NCBI GenBank assembly: GCA_013399875.1
Contig: VXAZ01001836.1
Coordinates: forward strand, 496,001 to 560,000
Source: Gymnorhina tibicen
Lineage: Eukaryota > Chordata > Aves > Passeriformes > Artamidae
Length of the DNA: 64,000 nt
Reading direction: 5' to 3'
In this document: positions 47,514 through 58,135 of the stretch, piece by piece
Numbering within the stretch: position 1 is the stretch's first letter
Layout of the letters: each line of letters begins with the position of its first letter
Program-made: the position numbers and the translations under genes
Notes under the pieces: generated by a model
What the model was told of the DNA's origin: nothing
Database searches by the model: none
What the model saw: only the letters and a program-made list of their open reading frames with translations

Positions 47514-49213
47514 GTAAGAATTTTTGATACCGTATGGCAAATGTGGAATAAATTTAGCCTTTAAATCCTAAGTCTAAGTATATTCAGCTTTGAAATGTTA
47601 GACAGCAGCTTTTTTCTGCTGTACACATTATAGAATTTTGAAAAGGAAAGTGCTGTTGAATTGTAATTCAGCATTTTAGAAGAAAATTCAAGGCACTGTG
47701 TTAAGATAATGCACAATATTTGTTGGACATGTACTGCTTCTGAAGGATCTGACAACTGAAATTTATCTTACAGAAGGCTTTTTAATAGCATCCTTACACA
47801 CTAGTAGCAAATACAGATACAATATCTATACAGTAGTCCTTAGCAGTTTCATTAAGGATGGGTCATAGTCAAAATTGGCAGAGATCCTTCAGCAGTTAGC
47901 CCAAATGCCATGAATAAATTGAGTGACAAATATGTGAATTAATTTATATAGCAGATGTATGCTTTATGCTTCCACGTGCTTCACTGGAACAGAATTACAG
48001 TTGATGTCTGAAGTGCTCTCCATTGAAGGCTGTGACTAAAAAAATAGGGTAAAACCACAAGTGTTTTTTAAAAGATCTGATACTCCCATCCAGAAAACAA
48101 TATTTTCTGCTTTGGTTTCTGCGTCTCAGAAGTAAAGTACTCCAGGAGATACATGATAGGGAAACTGGATTGGATAGTATAACATGGAAAAGGAGGCACA
48201 AATACAGTTTTAGCACAAACATTTAAATGTTTTGTTTTAACTAGGCTGAGTAATTGTTAACAAGCCCGTTGACAATGTGAAGGTAACATCAATTTTCTGT
48301 TAATTGTTTTACATACAACAGATTTTTGCAGAAAGCTGTTACTAGATCTGTAAAAGCAGAAAAAATGTCTTGAAATTGTCATAATTCAGTTTCTTCTATT
48401 AAAAACACTGGGAAAGTCTGTTCTTACTGAGATGATTCTTCCTATAACATCCAAAGACAAACCTTAAAAATAATATGGATGTACAGCATATACTTCTAGG
48501 ATATCCAACAACATAACTTCTGGTTCCCCATTTTTATCTTAAAAGCTCTTACCAAAACTGTATTTCAGAAGCTCAGTTCGGATTGTCAGCAAATACTAAT
48601 GTTTTTTATTGCATTGCACAACAATAAACTGGTGGTGTGAGTGCACATTAGTAAACAGGGCTGTCTTCAGGGCTGTCTAAAATACGTTACAGTAAAATAT
48701 TTGAAATGTTTTAACTAATAGTGACTTAGTTACCTGTCATAATAACAAAAAGTAGATATTAAGTCTAGAATAAACTTCCTCCTCAAGTCAGAGCAATAGA
48801 GAAACATAATCTTTCTCTACTCAAAGTATATTGTTATTTTTCTATATTTAGTTTCAGAATTAAGTTTTCATTTCCTAAATAACTGCAAGACTCAGGCACT
48901 CAATTTTTCTCTCATATTACAGCTATGTAAAATAATGGGGTTTTTAAAAGCAAAGATGGTATCGTACTGTTTCTGATCCTAAAAATATTTTAGGCTTTCA
49001 AAACAAAATATTTTGAGTTAAAAAATTAAACTTGTCCTAATTTAAGGCATTTTTACTGTATACTGTCAGAGCTGAAGGATATGCCAGTTTTCTTTTTTAG
49101 CACACTAAGAATTTAGCTTTATCTAGCTGATGTGGCTTTATAAGAACTTAGTGGTTTAAGTTATTTCTCAGTGTTAAAAGTCATATGAAATGTTGACTGT
49201 TTTTTCCTTTCAG

Positions 49214-49343
49214 CTGTACAAAGGTAGAATTAATGCTACTAGTCATGTAATTCAACATCCAATGTATGGAGCCGGACACAAATTTCGTACTCTTCACTTG
49301 CCTGTCTCAACAACTCTAGCAGAGGTTCTTGATCGTGTGTCAG
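49214..49343 (+). CDS. BIRC6: BIRC6 exon e40: start of ubiquitin-like region; GC donor
   Basis: Encodes LYKGRINATSHVIQHPMYGA, GHKFRTLHLPVSTTLAEVLD and RVS, then one base G. The strand-turn pattern FRTLHLPVSTTLAEVLDRV looks like the start of a ubiquitin-like beta-grasp, which structural work reports for this part of BIRC6. Acceptor is tcctttcag. The donor is CAG|GCAAGT, a GC donor with otherwise ideal consensus. No GT nearby keeps the frame with e41 (G plus AT gives Asp, restoring VSDTPSI). Confidence 0.93.
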
Positions 49344-51574
49344 GCAAGTTTGGAATAGTTCATGTTTTTGTTTTGCTTTCTTTTTAAATGCAGTTTTAAA
49401 AAAAAAAATCTTATATTGTTTGTTTGACCATAGAAATGATACTGCAAATATCAGTCTTTAAAACACGCTGTCTTTCATCCATTCATTAAATTTCCCCAAA
49501 TTTTGTCAGTTAAATATCTTGGAATTTAGTGGTATATATCAAGGTGGAGATTTATGTCCTGTGAAAAGGACCTTGATGAAGGCGCCATCTAATTTCTGTG
49601 GATATACATTTTTCTGCTATATAAATATTTGCATTTGCTTACTAAATGGAAATTGAAAAGCATCATTTAGTTTTAGATATTAATTTTTAAATTATGCACA
49701 GTGAGAGGATAATGTTAAGGCATTAATTTATTTGTTTGTTTTTTAAATTTCAGTACTTTGTGATACTACTTGAATATACACTGAGAGGTGAACCTCTCTC
49801 TAGGGAACTCTGTTGATCAGGCCTTCACAGACCATAATATGGATTTTGACACCTGAATGGTAGACATCTTAATCTTAAAATGAATCGCACCTTTAATTTT
49901 AGTGTTTATTTAATACTTTAGGAAACAGAACTGTATGTTAAAGATAAGGGTTAATAATTTTATTACATTTAGTTAAATAGTAGAATTCATACCGAAGATG
50001 TCACGTCCATGCCAGAGGTCTCTAGATAAAACCAGGAAAGATGCAAGTTGATTCTCCTCTAGTAATAAATAAAGCAAAAATTGTTTGGACATGTATAAAA
50101 CTGACTTTTCATTTAACGCGTTTAGGTAAAAAAGAAGTTAACAAATACCGGACTTCCTCTTTATTCTTAAGATATGGTTCTCAGTAATATCAAAGTCAAA
50201 ATCATTAGAGCAATTATGTTTTCGCCATATGGGAGATGTGTACTGAAGGGTGTGCACTTAGATACATTCATCTGAGTAGGAATGTATGTTCTTATATGTA
50301 GGTTTACTTGAATGTGCACTTTTTTGGAATTCAGTGTAGATCAACTTTTAAGTCATGAGGCAGGTCTTTGTGGAGTTAAAAGGAACTATTGCTTTTTTTT
50401 ATCTATGGAAAATTTTTACATTGAAATTGCTAACAAATTTGTTAGGGCAATAAATGTTACCTAACAAGCTGATAGGAGTGCTAAAATGGTATTTGGCGGA
50501 ATACCAGATAGGACAAGATATGTTTCAGGATTTTAAAAGAAAAATATCCATTCCTAGCGAAATGCTTGTATCTTATACTTATCAAGGAATAGTTTACTAT
50601 TTCTGATAGAATTCTATATTTATTTACTGTCCAGAGTCACGTGTGAGATGCGACTAAGGTCTTTCAGACCACAAACTGCACGAGGATCTCATTATTGTAA
50701 TGGGTGGGATGGTCACTCCACACAAGGAAGGGATCAGTTGTTGAGCAGTGACATAAACTGTACTGAGTAGCTGCCTTAGTGGTGTATTGTGGTCAGCTTG
50801 ATAGCCAGTGCTAATAAGGACTGGAGAGGAGAAGGTGGTGATGTGGTAAACTGTAATGTCTGTAATTGAAAATGGTCAAAGGCTGACTTTGTAGGGCACC
50901 ATAACTTTGGGGTTTGCTACAGCATTGTCATGCCTGGGCTTTGTGGCTTGTATGGTGTTCCATGAAGTCCGTGGTTAGGACAGAGTAAAGAAGGCTTGGA
51001 TATAAGAGGAGCAAGCTGTGTGTTTGGAGTGAGAGAGAGAGAAGGGATGGACTGGGGGAGAAAAGAAAGAAAAGGCTGTCACCACGACAGCAATAGAAGT
51101 CATGAAGATCCTGTGTTAGAATCTGTCCCTTGAGTTAACTTATTTTTTCTTAACTACTGTTAATGTCTCAAATTAATCATTTCATACTTTCTGCATAAAT
51201 AAATCACAGAAGATCATAAAGAAATCACAGAAGAAGGATATTCATTTTGTACTTTTTTTCCCCAGCTTAAAAAAAAAAAGAGGGGGAGAAAGGGGTCCTA
51301 AAATCACTGATAAATCTGCTGCTAGTGTCCCTTCACCACAGGAAGAAAATGTGCAGTACACTGCAGATAGGATTGCCTAGGATGAGTACCAGTTGGTTTG
51401 TATTTCGTGCACCTTAGTCTTGAGTTACTGCTTTTAGTCAGAAAAACTGAACAACCAATCTGGGTATCACCTGAGTAGTTAAAATACCATTGCTTAAACT
51501 TCTTTTAATAATTTTATTAATGACCTTTAAATTCCCCAGCTGTAAATGGACAAAACTAGAGCAACTCAGAAGTT

Positions 51575-51596
51575 TAATAATAATAATAATAGTAAT
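51575..51596. repeat. TAA microsatellite
   Basis: TAATAATAATAATAATAG in the GC-AG intron. Confidence 0.9.
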
Positions 51597-51637
51597 GTAA
51601 GTTTTTTTGGAAAGCCAACACACAGCCTCATAGACAG

Positions 51638-51688
51638 GTGTGTGTGTGTGTATGTATATATATACATGTGTTTGTATATATACACACG
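51638..51688. repeat. GT/TA microsatellite
   Basis: A run of GT dinucleotides becomes TATATATA and then TATATACACAC. It lies just before the assembly joint at 51769 and probably explains why assembly broke there. Confidence 0.9.
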
Positions 51689-51706
51689 TTTATACATAGA
51701 GAGGGT

Positions 51707-51832
51707 ATATGTGTATGAATGTTCAGTCCTAAGTGGCAGTAGTTTCACACTCTGTATCTTTTTTTAGTNATATGTGTATGAATGTTCAGTCCTAAGTGGC
51801 AGTAGTTTTCACACTCTGTATCTTTTTTTAGT
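51707..51832. other. Assembly joint: single N flanked by duplicated 62-63 nt
   Basis: The 62 nt at 51707-51768 are repeated at 51770-51832 with one extra T (AGTTTCAC versus AGTTTTCAC). A lone N at 51769 separates them. Both copies end CTTTTTTTAGT. This is what two overlapping contig ends look like when placed side by side instead of merged, so it is very likely not biological. Confidence 0.9.
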
Positions 51833-52820
51833 CTCCACTGCTGTCTAACACAGACATAACCAATGTCCTTCAGGCACAAATCATAATATATTTCCAAGAA
51901 GCCAAACCACATCCCTTTCAGCACCTCACCCACTGGTGACACATAGTTACAGGTAGCTGAATGGTACTTCTAGTCCCGAGTCTGGTTATAACTTAAAGCT
52001 GCCATGGCTATGTGGAAACAAGATACTACTCAGAAGCAATTAGAGAATTATTTGGCCATTTTGGTGCCAGTGTTGTACCCATACAGGGTGTGAAATCGTC
52101 CATTGTCACCAATCATCAGTGATTTAATAAATTAGATTAGATTTAATAACTTACTTATAGTTGTGATGTACACGTATGATTGAACCAAAATGGTTGAACT
52201 GCAGTAATCTAATGTTCTCTTAAGCAAACAGCTCAAGTTTTGGTTGTGTAATGTATTTTAGGCATCTCCCAATTTCAAAGGAAGATAATTCACCAATTCT
52301 GAAATTGGATCAGTGTGTAACATGAGATACCCAGGCCCAAATACAAGAGCCTGTTTAAAGAAGTCTGCAGCTGTCGTTAAAAAAAAAAGTTTTGGAATTT
52401 GTTTTTTTGTTGAATTTTTTTGCTGTCGTTGTTTTGTAAGATTTTTTGTGGATGTTTTGGTTCATTGGGTTTGGATGGGGATATTTTGCTCAATCTCATT
52501 TTTGATTGATTGCAGTGGTTTAGTGGGTTTTTTATTGTGAAAACAGTTGACTCATCAAGTAATGGTTTTAAACTGTTACAGATTTAAATTGTCAGAGAAC
52601 AGAGTTTTGGGAGAAGAAGGGGACAGAATTGCTGTAATATCTTAATTCATAGGTATTGACTATTGCTGCCTGTGTTGGAACTCTGAGACACTAAAGTAGT
52701 TCAGAATAGCCTTGTTAACAGCTTAGAAACTAATAAAATCAACTTAGTATCTTGAAATGCTTTTCTTTCGTCTCTTTTTTTTGTTTGTCCTTGTCCCCCC
52801 CCACTCCCGTCCTCATATAG

Positions 52821-52952
52821 ATACGCCCAGTATTACAGCTAAGCTAATCAATGAACAGAAGGAAGATAAAGAAAAAAAGAACTACGAAGAGAAAGAAAAA
52901 GTTAAAGCAGAAAATGGATTTCAGGACAATTACAGTGTTGTTGTTGCTTCTG
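52821..52952 (+). CDS. BIRC6: BIRC6 exon e41: Lys/Glu-rich insert
   Basis: Encodes DTPSITAKLINEQKEDKEKK, NYEEKEKVKAENGFQDN and YSVVVAS. The highly charged K/E middle is likely disordered or a single helix. Acceptor is cctcatatag, donor TCTG|GTATGT. One base in, one base out (132 nt), so frame-neutral. Intron 52953-55234 (2.3 kb): nothing recognised. Confidence 0.95.
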
Positions 52953-55234
52953 GTATGTTTCTTTCTTCTGTCTTTTATAAAATGGATCTTTCTGGTGTTA
53001 GAAGTGTGGGGGGAAGAAAATACCTACCAATAATTAATTTTATTACTAGTGACGGTTAGAAAAATTGTAGTACCCAGTACCTAGTTGTGATGTAACTGAG
53101 TGTTAGGCAGCAAAGATTGATTCCTGGTGGAACAACTGCCTCTAGCAGATGATGCTGTGACAAATTTGTACCTACATATATGTGTCAGTGGTATCTTCGT
53201 GGATGCTGTTGCTAGGGTATTTTACAGCATATTTTAAAGACACACCTGGAACTTGGAGGGTATTATTACTTCTACCGTTTTGCAGTAGCTGGTGCACCAG
53301 AGTTTAATCACCTCTATTCCCAAAATATGCTTTGGAAATGAAATGTATCCACAGACTGTGCATAACAGGTAATGGTACTCTGCTAAAAACTGTCAGATGG
53401 AGTTGTCGGCATAAAACCATGTTGTTCCACCTGGAAACAACTAATACTGGAGTTTCTTTCAAAGCACTCGGTTTATAAAAACTGATGAGTTGAACCTTCA
53501 GAAGTCTTTCATGTAAACCCTTTTCCTGCAGACCTACTGTTGGAGGATATAGATTGAACACAGTAATTTTGCAGTGGTACACAAATGTTATGGTTCAGAT
53601 GATGGCTGTAGAAGTCATTAGTCTTTTGGTTTGAAGTTGATTAATGAATTTCAAACTACTCCGTTCCTATCTAGCTTTCTGCCATTATTGTGGTACCTCA
53701 AGTTCATTCACACTTCATGAAGCATAAAGCAGAGATGCTGATTTCCTTTGACTTTTGGCACCAATATTTCTTAAGCTTTTTATTTCAGGTTTTTAGATGT
53801 AGATGTAACTCCTAAGGCAAATTTTGAATAGGGCAGCAGTTTCACTGAACTTGGTATACATTTAAAAAAAACAACATTGCTATGTTAATTACAGCATCTT
53901 TATCTGGCAAGATATTTACAGTAGGTGCCACTTAAACACGTTAAACATGTTTTAGTAATATCTAAAGTATGAATAGGTCCAAGAAAAGGGTTAAAACATG
54001 AATAAAAAATCTAGAAAGAAACAAAAATATTATGCCAAGTTTGAAGATAGGGCATAGCATAGTCAGCCATGTCATTCCAGTTGCATCGCTCATCCTACTG
54101 CCTGATATAGCCCATTCTCTATTAGAAAGAAGCAGATTTCAGTTTTTTCTGATGTTGTTTCCAATTTCCTCTGATTTAGTAAGAGAGTTTAAATGTAAGC
54201 TTATTTCATTTGCATTTGTTTTTTCTACCTGTTTGTCAAATATTTTCTTCTTTTGTCATTTATTTTCAGATATTCTGAGGGTTTTATAGTGTCCTCAGAA
54301 TCTCAAGAAGTTAAAAGTATTTAACTTTTTACCTATTGGTAAAATTAATAGAGGGAGAAGGTGGTATTTGCAGCCTGGTCTTCCTGAGGCAAGCTAGTTT
54401 AGTGTACTGAGAATTTTGGACAATGTGTTGCGTATTAGAGCTGCTCCTAATGATCAGCTGAACCCAGAGTGTATTACAGCATTTGAAGTGTAGGTGTTGT
54501 TAGTTTTGCGTTGGCTCTTGGACAGTGATAAGTTAATAATTGTCTTTGTATCTTGACTTGCTGCCTTTTTACCTTGTTCTCTCACCTGCACAGAAGGGTA
54601 CATGATTGCAGTATAATTTTGCCATACCTTGAGTCAGCTTAAGCTGTGTAATAACAGTAAGCTTCTTTGGAGCTATTCTGCCTCCTAATTTTCATGTAGT
54701 GGTTACTTCAAATGTTTTGGGGCTAGGGAACTTGAAAAGCACATTTAAAGACACTTTTCATCACAATGTGGTGCTGTTAGTACTAGAGCTAAAGTCGCCT
54801 TTGTAAGCCAGACAAGTGGTTGTTATCTGTAGTCTGTGCTGAAATGTCTGTCAATTTGGAAAATTTTGCCTTTCTTGCTTTCAGGTGAAAAGACAACCTA
54901 AAAAAGTTTTGCTGTAGGGCCCATTATGAGACACTCTCTTTAACGAGAGCAGAATCGAAATAGCTTTTGCTTTTTTTTTATGCATGGTGTGATCTAGTTA
55001 TGGTTTGATTTATGTTTGGGGCTTAGGAGAATGCACAGGCTTTTAACTAAAAATACTGGGATTATATTCAAATTATATTCAATATATTTTATACATGGAT
55101 ATTATTCTGGTATTTAATTAGCCAGTGAGGTAAAGTTCTTACTTTTTTTCTATCATTGAAGGTTTTGAATACTTGTATCTTGGCTGAAGGTATTAAATAC
55201 TAGAACAACTTGAAATTTTTTACTTTTTTACTAG

Positions 55235-55402
55235 GTTTGAAATCTCAGTCAAAAAGAGCTGTTTCATCTACCCCTCCACGTCCACCATCAAGGCGAGGAA
55301 GAGTGATGGCAGATAAAGTTGGTACTTCTTCCTCAGGAGGAGAATCTTCCAGCAAGACCATTAGTGTTCCAGTCTTTCATCTATACCATAAACTACTACC
55401 GG
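55235..55402 (+). CDS. BIRC6: BIRC6 exon e42: Ser/Pro/Arg-rich insert
   Basis: Encodes GLKSQSKRAVSSTPPRPPSR, RGRVMADKVGTSSSGGESSS and KTISVPVFHLYHKLLP. The first two thirds are basic, Ser/Pro-rich and surely disordered; the end returns to a structured hydrophobic pattern. Acceptor is tttttactag, donor CCGG|GTAACT. Frame-neutral (168 nt, one base in and out). Intron 55403-57961 (2.6 kb) contains the largest CR1 copy. Confidence 0.95.
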
Positions 55403-56214
55403 GTAACTTTAATAATACATTTTAAACATCAAAATTATGGTCTTTTTCAGTGTCTGATATGTGATCAGGAACTAGTTACGATGGTAATAGGCATTAGCAT
55501 CTTGGAAGTGTGGAACCCTTCTGGGCTGGTAACGGCTTTCAACTGGAAAGCATTATAGCATTAGCAACTGCAGCGTTGTAGCATCATAGTGGCTTTTAAT
55601 AGAGTAGCAATTATGTTGATCTCCCTTGAAGTTTAGTACCTTGTTCCTAAAAATACCTCTCAAAACACTTCCACTTTCACTCACAAATGGAAGCAGGGTG
55701 GGTTTCTAAGGTGACTTAGGTTTTCTTCCATGTGCAAGGCAGAACTGAATGGGTACCAGTGCCCTATTACTTCAGGTTCTAAGTGGGCAACCATTTTGCA
55801 TTGCTCTCTGAAAGGTTGATTTGCCAGTTCAGGAATATTCTTGAATTCCACAACATTTGTGTTTTAAAGCAACAGCATGTCCTAAGCAGTTAGTCATGTT
55901 CCATGTATATCAGATATGATATGGCAAGGTTGCCAAGCTGGTGGCGAGGTTGTCAATCTCTCTTGTGTAGAAAGAAATTGGTGTGACTTAGGTCAGGAAT
56001 AAAGGACAGAAACATGAGTGAAACACTTCAATATTACGCCAAACAGCTTCTTGTGTGGATCTAGCTAATGGAATTCAGTGGTTAACTTCTGATCAAAGTA
56101 ATTTTCACCCAAAAAAACCCTCAATGTGAAACTTACTATCGAATTACCAGCTTTGAGGCTATCCTCTGGCAATTATTAGCAGGATCGCATACTTGGATTA
56201 AAATATCTAAAATG

Positions 56215-56900
56215 GATAAGTGAAACCTGGTGGGATGAGTCCTGTGATTGGTGTGCCATTGATGGATGGTTACAGGCTCTTCCAGAGGGTAGGCGAGTCA
56301 GGTGAGCAGCAGGCACAGCATCACTGCTGGGCAAGGGAGGGGATTCTCCTTCTCTGCTCTGCACTGGGGTGGCCTCACCTCAAGTGCTGGGGGCAGTTTT
56401 GGGTGACACAATGTAAGAAGGACATAAAGCTATTAAAGAGAGTCCAGAAGAGGGCAATGAAGAGGGTGAAAGGCCTTGAAAGCCTTGGGAAGCCATATGA
56501 GGAATGACTGAGGTCACTTGGTCTGTTCAGCCTGGAGAAGAGGAGCCTGAGGGGAGACCTCATTGCAGTTACAACTTCCTCGTGAGAGGGAGAGGAGGGG
56601 CAGGCACTGATCTCTTCTCTGTGGTGACCAGTGACAGGACCTGAGGAAATGGCCTGAAGTTGTGTCAGGGGAGGCTTAGGTTGGATATTAGGAAAAGTTT
56701 CTTCACCCAGAGGGTGGTTGGCACTGGAACAGGCTCTCCAGGGAAGTGGTCACAGCACCAGCCTGAGAGAGTTCAAAAAGTATTTGGACAACACTTTTCA
56801 GGCACATGGTGTGATTCTTGGGGCTATCCTTTGCAGGGCCAAGAGCTAGGCTTTGATCCTTGTGAGTCCCTTCCAACTCAGGATAATCTATGATACTGCT
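56215..56900 (+). mobile_element. CR1 LINE, 3' portion with remains of ORF2
   Basis: About 685 bp, sense to BIRC6. It includes degraded C-terminal ORF2 coding sequence (KLLKRVQKRAMKRVKGLE readable, then a stop). Typical CR1 3' blocks follow: GGTCTGTTCAGCCTGGAGAA, GACCTCATTGCAGTTACAAC, TCTTCACCCAGAGGGTGGTT and CTTGTGAGTCCCTTCCAACT, ending ATAATCTATGATACTG. It is 5'-truncated and inactive. It is the best preserved CR1 in the window and supports an avian source. Confidence 0.95.
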
Positions 56901-57961
56901 GTTTTGGAGATGAGATCAAAACCCAGTGCCTGTTTTCAATACTTAGCTGGTAAAGGTTGACTGTCTTGTGACAGTCATGTAGACCATTCTGTATTTGCAA
57001 TCTGGTCACATCTTGCACAGCAGACAGTTGTTACAAAAAAATAAGCCATTCGAAGAAAATCAGTGATGGGGAAGAAAGGGCAGAAACTTATTCACTTGTA
57101 CAATGGCAAGGCATTTTTAATTTTTGTTTTTCTTAAGATACAATCTTCAATTGAAGGAACAGGTTGTTACTGAAGAACTCTTGGAATGTTGTTTTACTTG
57201 ATTAAGTACAGTCAAGATGAAATGGACATGCTATTTATTATATGATCCAACTCTAAAATATTTCACGTGTAAATCTACTTGTTGCCAGGCAAAATTTTTC
57301 TGCATTGAGAGTAGCTTGTAATTTCAGGGAAGAACGTATTTGTAATCAAGAAAGTGGCCAGAATCTGAATTTGAGTAATCAGTTTGGACTGTATTGCATG
57401 TGCATTTCAAGTTGACGTTGCTGTGGAGAAAAGTAGTCCTGGCAGTGCTCTTCTTTTTTTTTTCTGCTGAGTTCTGCTGTCCTGACACAGGAGTAGTAGT
57501 GAGCTATGCTTGAGATTATTAGGACTGAAAAAGAATTGCAGGTTCTGTTTTCCAGTTTTTTCAATACCATCCATTTTACCTTATGGTCACACATACCTCT
57601 ATGCCCCCACAATTCAAGGGTGATGCATAGGTGGTGTTTAACAGAAGGGGACAGCCAGTACTCACTTAAAATGCACATCAATTTACAGCCCTAGCCATTT
57701 ACTAATATGCCAAGTGCTTGTGCTCTCAGCACAGAGCTGCCTTAGGGAATGTTGGCATAGATCTTTTTGATGATTGCTTCCAAAGTGATGGGGCCCCTTT
57801 TCCCAAGAGAACAAATGGTGAAATTAAGGCCTTAGTTTGGAGCCAGATAATATTTAGTCTACTTGGCATCTGTGGTGCAAGTAATGAACAGCACCTGGTT
57901 ATATATGTTAAAACAACCCAATCCGAATTTTCCTCTCTGACTTGATGCCATTGTTGTCTAG

Positions 57962-58135
57962 GTCAACCATTACCAGCTGAAATGACACTTGCCCAGCTTC
58001 TGACTCTGCTGTATGACCGTAAACTCCCTCAAGGATACCGATCAATAGATTTGACAGTTAAACTTGGTTCCAGAGTAATCTCAGATCCAAGCTTATCAAA
58101 AACAGACTCATTTAAACGTCTCCACACAGAAAAAG
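57962..58135 (+). CDS. BIRC6: BIRC6 exon e43: ubiquitin-like region, second half
   Basis: Encodes GQPLPAEMTLAQLLTLLYDR, KLPQGYRSIDLTVKLGSRVI and SKTDSFKRLHTEK. A helix (MTLAQLLTLLYDR) followed by strands (YRSIDLTVKLGSRVI) fits a ubiquitin-like fold completed after the e41-e42 insert. Acceptor is ttgttgtctag, donor AAAG|GTGAGT. Frame-neutral (174 nt). Intron 58136-61677 (3.5 kb) has an AT-rich local duplication near 60872-60967 and no gene or transposon recognised. Confidence 0.95.

Larger units (their letters stand above)
49344..52820 (+). other. BIRC6: GC-AG intron of BIRC6 (3.5 kb)
   Basis: It starts GCAAGT and ends cctcatatag. Contents: AT-rich sequence, a region at 50620-51150 of slightly different composition (possible old repeat, class unknown), two microsatellites, one N with a duplicated flank, and G/T-rich tracts near 52400-52540. 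Confidence 0.85.
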
